Source: Rhyacophila brunnea
Taxonomy: Eukaryota > Arthropoda > Insecta > Trichoptera > Rhyacophilidae
Assembly (NCBI GenBank): GCA_022495005.1
Contig: JAGYXB010000062.1
Location: 372,001-436,000 of the forward strand
Reading direction: 5' to 3'
DNA: 64,000 nucleotides
Shown here: in pieces, positions 1-11,110 of the stretch
How the letters are laid out: each line of letters starts with the position of its first letter
Numbering within the stretch: position 1 is the first letter of the stretch
Made by a program: the position numbers and the translations under genes
Notes under the pieces: model-generated
Databases searched by the model: none
Told to the model about the DNA's origin: nothing
What the model saw: only the letters and a program-made list of their open reading frames with translations

Positions 1-3000
1 CAAATGATAATATTATGCAAACTGCTTAGTAACTCAATCCAACAGTTTAAAATAAACATGGCGAATCTATGCGAATCCTTTTTTGCGGTGAAAACTTTAA
101 CAGCATTGCAGGACGCGACACACTGGCTTAAACTTGGCTTCCGACAACTTTCTGTTAAATGACTGCTCCGCCAAACGAAGTTAAGAGTGGGAAAAATGGC
201 TTCAAACTTTCATAAAGGTACACCACACTACGTTTATTCTGGATGCTCAGGTTGTTCTGCATCGCTTTCTTATAATTAAGTTTCCTACGGGAAACTTTGC
301 TACAAATATTCCTGAATAGGAACTCTCTCTCTCCAACCAGCCAGACAGGCTGTATATAGTATTATTATTTTGTCTTGGCAGATTTAGCAAAGTTAACCTC
401 GCGAGTTTGAGACGTCATAATGAACAAAAGAGTCTGGCGCTAATCGGTTTACGTAAAAGTGAAAAGACGAAAACAATGGGGATAAATAAGTGCATTAGAA
501 TTTTGGAGTCATGCTATGTTTTGTCACGGAATGTTTTAGCTTTTGTTCATGTTCATAACCACTTTATAACTCTATAGCAAAATTAATATTTCAAAATATG
601 TACATACCTTCACGTCATTATTTCATTAGAACATAATACCACATTATCTTTAATACGATACATATTGAATCATTTTTTTGTAATCATTTATAATTTTGTC
701 TGCAGGTCTTTAAAAGTACCACGGTGTTATAAAATATTATTATATTATATAAGACATAAATCAATAATTAGACTAATAGCTGACAAAATTTCCACACTAT
801 ATTGTAGTGGTAAATATTATATATTATTGCAAGAATATTTTTTTATATAAGTGAAAAAGAGATACGTTTATAATAAGTACTGAATAAACTAAGTTAAGAT
901 TTATTGTGTAAATTGTGTATATTGTAGTAAGTCTTTGTCTATGTTATGTAAACTTCATTAGGAAAATTATCCCTATATTCTATTTTTTACTACACTTAAA
1001 TGTTTTCCTGATGAAAATAAATAAAAAAGTGAATATATTAAATTACGCGAGAATATAATTATCCCTACTTTTAAATCGATTTTATGGTGATTTAGTGGCG
1101 CAGTTTTATCATGATATGCCAAATTTCTCAGTACGACCCTGACTATTGAATTTAAAACATCGACTTAATTGAATAAAATAGGTGATAACTTTCTATGAAA
1201 CAATAAAAATAATCTTAAATTAATAATCGTACATCTGAGGCAACTAATATCTAGTATATTTTTTAAATATATTTGAAAGTGTAAGTATTATTATAAAATA
1301 TTATTAGATATATGACATGAATCAATAAGCAAATTTAAGACTGACCGAATTCCCACAGTAAATGTTATATTGTTAAATATTTAACCAACCCCCTATATTT
1401 GCACAATGTTTTCGATGGTGTAATAATATGAAGTGTAATGTTCACATGATAAAATCGATAGTTTATGATGTTTTTTTGGGACATTTGCTATACCCCATAT
1501 ACAGATTATTATATCCCTGGATAGTCTCACAATGGCCCTAGCCCGTGAGAGAATTCCATGTATGAGATAATAGATGCCTGTGGAGTGTTCGACATATTGT
1601 GAACTTCCCATATATTGAGCATATAGTTAATGCAAAGAGGACTCTTGTTCCAGACGCCATATCGATAAGTTATGTAAAATACCTGATTTTACAATAATTA
1701 TCAAATGATTGAACCCAATAAAATATTAAAATAAGAAAAAATTGTTTATTTCTAAATTTGGATAATTATAGCATCCTGGTTGAACCGTGCTATAATAGTT
1801 GTATATACATAGCTATCTATATAATATAAACAAACATAATAATAATATGAAGTCATTTTCTACCGTAAAGCATTAGTATGCACGTTATCTTAAAATTGAT
1901 GAATCACGGAAAATAATTTTGCTGTCTGAGTAAAATGGATACTTTAATCGCCCCGTGTGTGTGGGTGCATACTGCATAGTATAATTATAATAGTATAAGG
2001 TATTTTAATGTTCTCACAATTAAGTACTAGATGTCTTACTCAATTCAATTTTATTTAACGACATTCATTGTACCGTTCATAAAATTTAGTTTTAAACAAA
2101 CACTTACGAATTGTAATTAAATTATTGGATTAAATATTTAATTTATATTTATTATAAAAAAGTCACCTGAATAGTGAATTATATGAGTTGAAATACCACC
2201 CAGTCCGACTTGTTTATTAGGATTCAAAATAAAGTGTATTTATAAGTGAATTTTTCATTTTTGATACTGTTATCTTTTAATATTAACTGCAATGCTACTA
2301 ACAATAAATACATAAATATAAATACTGTACACTTGTTATGAATATGCAATTTTCTCATCACTTGTATTTAATATAATAATTCACATCAGAATGCAGGGCT
2401 GCCTTCAAAATATATGCATAAAATGTACCTAGTAGTCTATGTAGGTAGGAGTTAACGTTGTTTACTCGAAGACATGAAATTTTACCGTTATTTCCCTTTA
2501 GGATACGTGTCAGATATGCATTTCCCTCAACTTGGAAACAGATTAAAATATACTCAGCTGCAATGGAATATATTTTCTTGGTCTTTTCTCAGAATTCCAG
2601 TTATAACACCCATCTTGTTATGATATAAAATCACTGTGTCTTTCAAAAAATAACTTGTTTCTCGCATATGTATGTAAAATCGATTTTCTAAAAAAAAATA
2701 TTAAAATATTATTTATTAGGAATTACATAGTACAGGCATGTCCGTTTTCTTGCATTGTTTATTTATGCTTGACAAAATCATGATGCGTACATATTGCAGC
2801 ACTTTTTTAACTCGTTTTATTGATTTGACTTAACAAATATATATTTTTATTTAATTTAATAAATTTAAGTCATTACGTCTTATCTTACTACTGTTTTTAT
2901 GTATCAATTTAAAATCATTAAAAAAGACGTTAGTGGAATAGAATACTTCATATTATATTTTGTCAAGTATTAATACTTAATAATAATATGTCCACCAACA

Positions 3001-3940
3001 CAGTATATTGACACTTCCGATATTTCGATTATCTTTAAAATAGTCAGCGAAAAGCTCATTGTTGGGATATTTTAACAATGGGTTGATTAAATATAAAAAA
3101 TAATATTATAACAGTCGGGTTACAAAAATGATAATAGACAATATATAACGGAAGGTTTATAGGATGATAACTACATATGTCTCATAGTTTACATAACTAT
3201 GAAAATTGGCGGAGTACATTTTTTAACTAGTACGGACAAAAACTTGGTAAACCGGAGATTAATCCCAAAAAACGTCCAGCCAGAGACAAGACCAAGCCGT
3301 TTCGGGTCAAACGATGCCTCTTGATAATTTTTTTAGAAAATTTCTCGACGAGATTCAAAATTTTAGATATCTATGACATGAGTAGATCAAAATACCATGA
3401 TGGTGACAGTACTTAGTATTTTGATCAATTTCTTGTACAATTATTTGTTGTATTTTTCATTTCTTAACTCCATTGTGTAAAAAAATAGACCATGTGGAAA
3501 CAGTCAATGTTTTTTTAGATATGGTATTTGATCATATTACCATAAATTGCCAAACATACAAATAAATGTATTCTTAAATATGTAGGTAAAGATAAAGCAT
3601 TTCAGACCAACTTTTCAGTTATTTAGCTATATGACTCAGAGAGTGGGTTGGCGACCACATATTAAGACGAACACTTTCATCCAGAATTTATCAAATCAAG
3701 AGTGCGAGTGGGTATTTAATGTTACCGGTAATTCACTCACCTGAGTACATAGATTACTGGATAAGAATCGTAAGCAGAATAGATACTCATCAAGTTTATA
3801 ATCATCAGTAATTAGGAAACTGCAAACATATTTAAATGAATCATAATTTTTTTCGAAAACTGTGCATATTCTTCCTAACAATAGTAAAGTTGTATACTAT
3901 TGATTTGTATCCATTTCTCTAACCCATATTTAATCTTAAC
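1..3940. other. Intergenic AT-rich DNA, nothing assignable
   Basis: The first 480 bases are somewhat less AT-rich but carry no long frame. A 72-codon minus frame at 1393-1611 resembles no family I know. The rest is low-complexity AT DNA with short repeats. No gene is supported. Confidence 0.5.
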
Positions 3941-3947
3941 GCCTAAA

Positions 3948-4012
3948 ATTATTGTGAGATTTGAACCCGCAACCACTTATCAGTCGAGCGTACTTATTTT
4001 TATTCCACGGGA
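3948..4012 (-). repeat. tRNA-like fragment (SINE head or tRNA relic)
   Basis: The minus strand contains GGGTTCAAATC, close to the pol III B box, preceded by a plausible T-arm. No intact acceptor stem or A box is convincing. It is probably a SINE fragment. Confidence 0.35.
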
Positions 4013-4039
4013 TATAAGACGATACCTCAAAATTACTAA

Positions 4040-4605
4040 AATGTACTTTAGTAACATTGTTCGTAATATCATCGTCTGAATCTATCCACTGCTGGACGAA
4101 GGCCTCTCCAAGCTGATTCCACTTCTTTCGATAGTTGCGTTGCGACGTAATTCCGAAGAACTTAACCATTTCATCCATCCAGCGGACTTTAGGTCTACCT
4201 TGCGGACGTTCTATACCTCTTCGGTACCACTGGATGACTAGCAATTGTCTCTTATTCGAGATATGTATCTAGCCCATTCCCATTTAAGGTTTTTAGCAAT
4301 TTTTTTACATCGCAAACCTTTGTCTGTTTTCTGATCCAATCGTTCCGCTTGTTGTCTTTTCGCGTTGTCCCCAGCATGTACCTTTTCATACCGCGCTGTG
4401 CCAAAGTCTAAGTTCATGGATCTCTCTTTTACTTAGGGTCCATGTTTCACACGCATAACTGAATGCGGAAAGCATACACTGGTTGAACACATGCACAGTG
4501 GGAGTTCATTTTTAAAGACATTATTCAAGCGGCCAAAATCACTCCAGTCCAGCTTTAATCTACGAACAATGTCATCAAAATATACATCTATCTATAGACA
4601 CTTGT
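4040..4605 (-). pseudogene. RTE-like LINE, 3' end relic
   Basis: On the minus strand, broken frames read in order WSDFGRLNNVFKNELP, SYACETWTLSKREIHEL, AQRGMKRYMLG, LKWEWARYISR, GRPKVRWMDEMVKF and finally GEAFVQQWIDSDDD. This is the usual C-terminal end of insect endonuclease-reverse-transcriptase LINEs, where a W..LGEA..QQW motif precedes a GAT-repeat tail. Several frameshifts are needed to join the pieces and the catalytic RT core is absent, so this is a 5'-truncated dead copy. A tRNA-like stretch with a GGTTCAAATC B box (minus, about 3950-4010) follows the tail. Confidence 0.7.
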
Positions 4606-5396
4606 TGTCCCAGATAGATGTAGTATCCAATGAATAATAACTACTATAAAAATATTAAATCATTTTTTCCAAACAAATAAACGACAATTTTAAATTAAAA
4701 ACAGAACACCTTGTAAATCGTTGCGATTTGTATTTATATACAAGTTAGATTCGGTTTGTTTTCCCACTGAGAGGACAAGTTTTTTTTCACATCTCGCATG
4801 CGTCTGTGGGGTGAAACAAGGTGCAAGCTTACTCTGCCGTGTAACTTAGTGATCCCAAGGGCTCGTTTAGTCGAGCCTGCCGCAGATTCAACCTCACTCC
4901 TTAAATTTGGCGTGAAAAAGAAATGCCTGACAAAATATGGTTAAAAAATTATAGCAGTCCTTTCTCCACCTTAATTTTATTCCTATTCATTTAAACATGT
5001 CTGTATTTAACTTTTTTTTCAAGATGGTTAAATTTATACGCGTTGAATTAAATTTCTCAACCGTAAAATGGGGTATATTGATAGATCTACCAATTATATA
5101 GGTATCAAATGTCATGTTGTGAACGTCTCAAATTTGTAATGTTCACGGTATGTAAAAAAAATTCAATCTTAACTGATTTTTTTTGATAATTAAGTGATAA
5201 AATTTTCTTTATCTATATTTAGAAGTTATAAACCGGAGAAGAACGGAATATGTTCTAAAATATAGCGGTGTTAGGTGTTAAGTAATTTTTTGGTTATAAT
5301 GCAGTATATAATATATATTAAATTAAATATTATATATATTAAATATGATACGTAGATATTTCTATTATCTTCGCGTCCAAAGTATCCGCTCGGTAA

Positions 5397-5636
5397 GTGG
5401 GTATCTGGTTTGAATTCCGAGTTTGGCAAAATTCACAATATGTGTTTGAACCGAGAGCAAGTGACTATCTTGCATTTCTTGTAAAAAATGTTACAAAACC
5501 TCTTCTCGACCAAAATCTACACCAGATTCTAGAGGCAATGAAAAAAGATGTATATCTTGGTAGTCACCAAAAATTAAATTCTTTATATACGACACGTCAT
5601 ATTTGGCTTACACAACTGAAAGCAACAATGGGATAA
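5397..5636 (+). other. Unassigned 79-codon open frame
   Basis: The frame contains PRASDYLAFLVKNVTKPLL and KLNSLYTTRHIWLTQL and ends in TAA. Its composition looks more protein-like than the surrounding AT-rich noise. I recognise no family, and see no clear acceptor or donor that would make it an exon. It could be a pseudogene fragment. Confidence 0.25.
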
Positions 5637-6053
5637 GTCACACATACTAGTTTTGAGATAGGTACCTAATTGAATAGTTATATATTATGTTTATTTTATT
5701 TTTTCTACAGTTTATAATATATGATAATGGTAGAATTTTTTGTATACCATTATTAACAGTAAGCTATTTCAGATTTATCACTGTTGCTATGAAGTTACAG
5801 GACAATTTTAATAAATGCAATATTGGCATTTTTTCTTTGAAATGGGGATATTACAATTTAAAAATACTCAGTGATTCATTATGGAGGTATAACTTTCAAA
5901 AATTTCATAATTGACATTTTTCGCTTTATCTCACTGCTACTTTTAGGTAGGGACATATCAATTTATAAACTATGAATACTAAAAATCAAATGTCGACTTG
6001 TGTACTTGAGAAAATTAAATTAGGAATTTTAAGGTGCTGTCCGAAGACACCAT

Positions 6054-6377
6054 GTGTTAAGTCAACAAGATATGGAAAAACTGCAGCATCATAATGTTTC
6101 TATATTAAAAGAGTTCGGTGTCAATTACCGTGTGTCATCTACATGTAAAAGACACATTCTTCATTTATTCGGCTTCATTGATTGTAGACGAGATTGTTTA
6201 GCGATGACTATTGGCACCAAAGATGCGTTTTCCATCTGGAGTGACATCATCAGGAATGCAACATATATCACAATGGGTAAAACAATTGCAGCAGAATTGA
6301 TTCAGGTGGCTGGAAAGAGAAAAAATTATCCCAAATACACTAACCGGATTCTGGAAATGTTTTTCCTGTGCGGATAA
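6054..6377 (+). other. Unassigned 107-codon open frame abutting a LINE
   Basis: The frame has balanced composition (contains CKRHILHLFGFIDCRRDC and TKDAFSIWSDIIRNATY). The frame could also run a few codons upstream of 6054. No ATG decides a start. I do not recognise the product. Its end overlaps the point where the I-clade LINE reverse transcriptase begins in another frame, so the LINE may have inserted beside it, or both may belong to one decayed element. Confidence 0.3.
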
Positions 6378-8630
6378 CCTAACAAATGTTGCAATGTATA
6401 TTGAAGAATCTTTTAATGAAAAAAAAACATACGCTAGGTATTTTTTTGGACGTGATTGGAGCCTTCAATAACGTTCAATCAGATATTCTCGTTGAAATAT
6501 TGGCACAAATAGGGTGCCCCTTTAAACTCGTTAAATTCTGTTTTTTCTTGTCTACGAGAGATTAATCTATACTAATTCAAACATAGATCTCCCGAGGACA
6601 CTATATAAAGACGTTCCTCAAGGAGGAATTTTAAGTCCGCTGTTTTACATTATATACGTTAGCCACATTGTTCGCAATATACCGAAAGCTATAACAGTCT
6701 CCCAATTTGCAGACGATATATCTTTGTTCCTTAAAACTAAAGACCCCAATCAGGATAAAAATATAATGGAATGTGCACTAGAAACAATTAGAAATAATTT
6801 ATTTAAACTGGGTTTGGATCTATCTCCGGAGAAAACGGTATTTGTACATTTCAACAAAAACAAAATACTGCCGGGAGAACTTCAAATTAAATTGAATGAT
6901 ATGATGATTAAATCAACTGACTCAGCCAAATTTCTAGGTATTTATTTTGACTTCAAGCTTTCTTTTGATAAACATGTCAATTACATTGCCCAGAAAGTCA
7001 ATAGATCTACCAACATTATAAAGTTCCTCAGATGTACTTGGTGGGGATCACACCCTTCCACTCTAATAACTTTCTATAAAAGCTACATCAGATCCATAAT
7101 GGACTATGGAAGCTATATTTACTTCCCAAAAAATAAAGGAGCAAAGCTACAGTTAGAACGACTGCAGAACCAAGCTATCAGATTGGCTCTTGGCCTAAGA
7201 AAAAGTACCCCTTCTAACATACTACTTGCCGAAGCCAAGATAACATTACTAGAAGAAAGATCTAAATTTCTATGTAAAAACTTCTTGGTAAAATGTATGT
7301 CAAACCGTACTTCTAATACGAGATACAATGTCAACAGATTTCTACAAACAACTATAACGCGAGATCGTACTCCGAAGAGATTTCAAATTTTAAAAGAAAG
7401 TATCCAAGCTGTAAATTGTATTGATCATCTGATTTTAAAAAGAGACTTCTACAACTTTTTTAATTATACCTATGAAGATATTATATATAACGTTTTAACT
7501 AATACAAAAATAGGAATGTAGCTATTGCACTCCGACTCTCCCGACTTATTATTCAAGTCCAAATTTAGCAATCAAAATGTAGTCCAAATTTTTACGGATG
7601 GAAGCAAAATTCCCGATTCACCTTCAGTAGGTGTAGCAGTGTTCTTCCCCCAATCCAACACGTCGGTTACCAAAAGTGTCCACAGATTCACTTCCATCTA
7701 TACAGCAGAGTGCTTAGCCTTATGCGAAGCCACTAAAATTGCACTTAATTACAAAAATAAAAATATCAACATTTTCACTGACTCCTTAAGTCTGATTCAC
7801 TCGCTCGAAAATCCAAATTTCAGCATCAAAACTAATGACTACATTCTTAATATTAGAACCAACATTTTCAAATTTAGCAATAGTAACGAACACGGTACAA
7901 ATATACAGATATACTGGATTCCAGCACATAAAGGAATTAATGGCAATGAAATTGCTGATCAATTGGCAAAAAAATCTGTACAATACCCATCAGAAAATAT
8001 AAGAATTCCATACATAGATTTTAAAGCCCAGTTTAAACAAACAATGAGCAAAAATAACGGTAAATATTTAGAAAATCTTGGAAAAGAAAAAGGAACACAC
8101 TACTATCAAAACTTTTATAGTAGATCTCCTAAAACTTGGTTTAGTAATCATTGTAAAATAAAGCGAGATGTAATAGTGACAATAGCTAGAAGCAGGACAG
8201 GGAATTACAGTCTCAACGAATCATTGTACAAAATTAAAGTGGTAGATAGCCCTCAGTGTCAGTGTGGACATCCCACTCAAGATCTTAACCACATTGTCTG
8301 GCAATGTGATGCCTATGACCAGGAGAGAGAAGTGTTATTGAATAAGTTGGGAAAATGCAGGTTATACCCTCCTTTTACGATTAATTCGTTCCTGGCAAAA
8401 CCAAATATTTCAGTTATGAAAATTGTACATGAATTTTTCCAAAAATGTAACGTAAATGTCTAGTGTATAGTGTAACAAAAATGTAATTCTGTATCATTAA
8501 TAATGTAACTATTTATTCCTGTCGTTAAAAAAATGTATGTATACTTTTGTAAACCATTGTAAAGCAGAATAGCCTTCCATTCAGGGAAGAGCTCAATTGC
8601 TTCCAAATAAAGAAAAAAAAAAAAAAAAAG
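6365..8630 (+). mobile_element. I-clade non-LTR retrotransposon, 5'-truncated, with poly(A) tail
   Basis: The copy begins inside the reverse transcriptase (DNLTNVAMYIEESF, then FLDVIGAFNNV) and runs through PQGGILSPLF, the catalytic QFADDISLF, a thumb region, an RNase H domain and a C-terminal CCHC-like motif. A short 3'UTR then ends in AAATAAAG and a run of A (8613-8629). 5' truncation plus a poly(A) tail is the signature of target-primed reverse transcription. RNase H downstream of RT with a CCHC tail fits the I/R1 group rather than RTE. No target-site duplication could be fixed because the 5' boundary is blurred. Confidence 0.85.
6378..8463 (+). pseudogene. ORF2 remnant: reverse transcriptase plus RNase H
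   Basis: RT motifs read in one frame from about 6545: DVPQGGILSPLF, then FADD, then SAKFLGIYFDFKLSFD. Two frameshifts near 6445 and 6540 separate these from DNLTNV and FLDVIGAFNNV upstream. From 6545 to 8463 the frame is broken only once, by TAG at 7519-7521. Downstream, RNase H keeps all four acidic positions (FTDGSK, TAECLAL, IFTDSLS, GNEIADQL), and the CCHC motif CQCGHPTQDLNHIVWQC is complete. The few lesions suggest a fairly recent insertion that cannot now supply its own protein. Confidence 0.85.
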
Positions 8631-8639
8631 AATTGATTC

Positions 8640-10874
8640 ACATGTGAGGAAATTGATTGTAAAGCCAATAATTATTGTAGTAACGCCGAAAATAGAACCC
8701 GGATCTCTTCAGTATAAGAAAATCTTGACCATAGTCTCGTCATTATTAAAACATAATATGTTATATATAAACCATATTGTTTCAGCAAAATAACGTATTT
8801 CTATCTAAAAAATATAAAGAGCATAAAGACGTGGCGAAAAAAATCTTAAATTAAAACACATCTTTTTTATCTGCGCCCAGTTGTCAGCGGCGGTCAATTT
8901 CCCGTAAACCATGTAACGTTAGGTAATTTTAGTAGGTATATAAAATCTTTACGTAGTGAAAATATGAGAGACTCCTGATAACGCACGTAATTTGATTTCT
9001 ATTGCCTAGGAACTGGCTTTCGTGATAAGGGAAAAGCTACAAGTAAACGGCAAAGAAAGCGACTTCCTAGGCAAAGCTCAGGATTATGTTTTCGATTTGT
9101 CAAATTCCTTGTCGGCGGGGGCAGGTGGCTTTCGCAAAACTTCTATGTAGTAACTTTTTATGGGAGCGGTGCTAACGCGAGTAAAAATGTCATATATGAA
9201 GAGATGAAATGAATTTCAGATCCTTTGACGGTTATTCTTGTCTTCACCGTAAATCTTATGTTTATTTTATTTTCTGTAAAATTGCTCAAGTTTTACTATT
9301 AGGGTGGCTGTCTTCGTAGAATACATTGTACTAGGTATATATATATATAAACACAACGTAGGCTTCTGTGACCGATATAACCTCAAATCACTTTTTTGAC
9401 AAAATGGAAGGTTTTTTGTTTTGTATAATACATCAATATTAAATTTAGAGTATTTTTATTTTAATATAGAAAAAGACGTTCACAATATTCTTCTAATAGT
9501 ACAACACCGGTCATATTATATTATTTAATCACTAGTACATGCGAAAATTCACATATAGGTATGTATTTAAAATGCCAATAAAAATAACTATGGCACGCTA
9601 AGTAGTATGTACTACACATTGTTTTTATTATAATATACATTTAACTATATCCCTATTAATTGCTTTACAAATCAGAAGAATGGTTTTGTTTGCTCTCCCA
9701 AAATACAAAATGTACCTGCCAATGGTAATTATTATACCAATTGGTAGAGTAATAGATGTGTTCAATCTTTAGAAGGTTTTATAACTTCTTAAAATAGGGT
9801 CCCACTCATTATCCTTCATGGTACTTATATAAAAAAATTATGCAACTATGATTTTAGAACACATTTCTATTTATATTATATTTTTTAATATATAGTTTTT
9901 TTATTTTACTAATAGTACTTACCGGCAGTGCATAGACGGTTAGCCAAATTTATTAATGACGTATTTATACGTGTCAGAAATTATTACATTATTATGTTAT
10001 TCAATAAAAAAAAGTTGAGGGAAATGGGACTCAAACCTGCGTGGCTACTCTAGCTTCTAAGCTACCCTGTCGATTATATGCTACCTAATTAAAAAATTGC
10101 TACGGTGCTGAGTCCTACTTTGTAAATTATTTCGAGACACTTAATAGATTATAATACTAACACGATTTATAAATGGTGCTAAGTATTTTTTTTGAATTTA
10201 TATGTGACATGTTTATGCTTACGAACAATTATTGAATTTTTATTTTCTTATTCAATAGTGAATAAACAGAAGATTTAAGGGTGTTAAATTCGTCTTCTTA
10301 AAAATACATAACTTTAAAATACCTCAGAAAAATAAGTATCAGACAAAAAGGAATTAAAATTTAATATTCTAATACCTACCTTTTATTTGTTTAATCTCAT
10401 TGTATTTAAAAAAAAAATTCCATTATTTTTTTTTATTCAGGAGATAAAGAGTTTGGATAAAAATGATGAGAGAGAGCATACATCCAGTTAGTGAAAAGAT
10501 GAGAGGTTCGACCACCACTTGACTTAACTTTTTTCTAAGATTTTTTCTGATATATTAATATTTTTTAGGTATATACAAATTACGTATTTTTTCCTAATAA
10601 TAATATGTACGTTTTCATACTATTTGATAATTTTTAATTATGTAATTCTGACACATTTTAATAATTACTTTATTTTAACAACGTTGTTAATATTTTTAGT
10701 TAAGTGTAAGTCTAAAATTCATTTTACGTACAAGTACATATTTTAAAATATTGATACATTTTTTATAATTATTATTCTCTCACATTTTTCTATGAAAAAA
10801 TCTTGACACTGATTCAAGAGGAATGTAAATATTACCAAAAAGTCCCACGACTAAGATCAAGTGACATTTCTTAC
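8640..10874. other. Intergenic DNA with a GC-richer block at 8860-9250
   Basis: Mostly AT-rich. The block 8860-9250 is less AT-rich and contains an inverted repeat TTGCCTAGGAA at 9002-9012 with its complement at 9064-9074. No frame of note is present. It may be regulatory or an old element. Confidence 0.4.
10010..10085 (-). repeat. tRNA-like SINE head
   Basis: The minus strand shows GGGTAGCTTAGAAGC (A-box-like) and GGTTTGAGTCCC (B-box-like) at roughly tRNA spacing. The cloverleaf is incomplete, so a SINE or tRNA pseudogene is more likely than a working tRNA. Confidence 0.4.
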
Positions 10875-11110
10875 CTGAGTTATTTGACCTCTAGGAGCGT
10901 TCACTATTCTAGATCTCATTTGTCGACCGCAGCTCGAGACAACTGGAGATAATAGAGACACAATGGTGCGCTAAACACTCAGTACACCAAAAAGCTTTTT
11001 ATCAAAGCACACGTCCGGGCCGCGAAGTCTGAAAACGAGCTTTTCTACCTCGTGTCACCGGACGTGTGAGCTTTTGTCGGCCCTTTGACTCCTTTGTGAG
11101 GTTTTTACTG
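10875..11110 (-). promoter_or_regulatory. Candidate minus-strand promoter and first non-coding exon
   Basis: This block is clearly GC-richer than its surroundings and is not obviously repetitive. On the minus strand it ends with a strong donor, CTCAG|GTAAGAAATG, with the last exon base at 10875. Within it lies an 11-bp inverted repeat CACACGTCCGG (11008-11018, complement 11058-11068). A leftward gene with its body outside this window, or spliced across it, would explain the block. No coding partner exon was found to the left. Confidence 0.3.

Noticed and set aside
1393..1611. 72-codon minus-strand frame
   Set aside because: No recognisable family, no splice signals, and length within chance for this composition.
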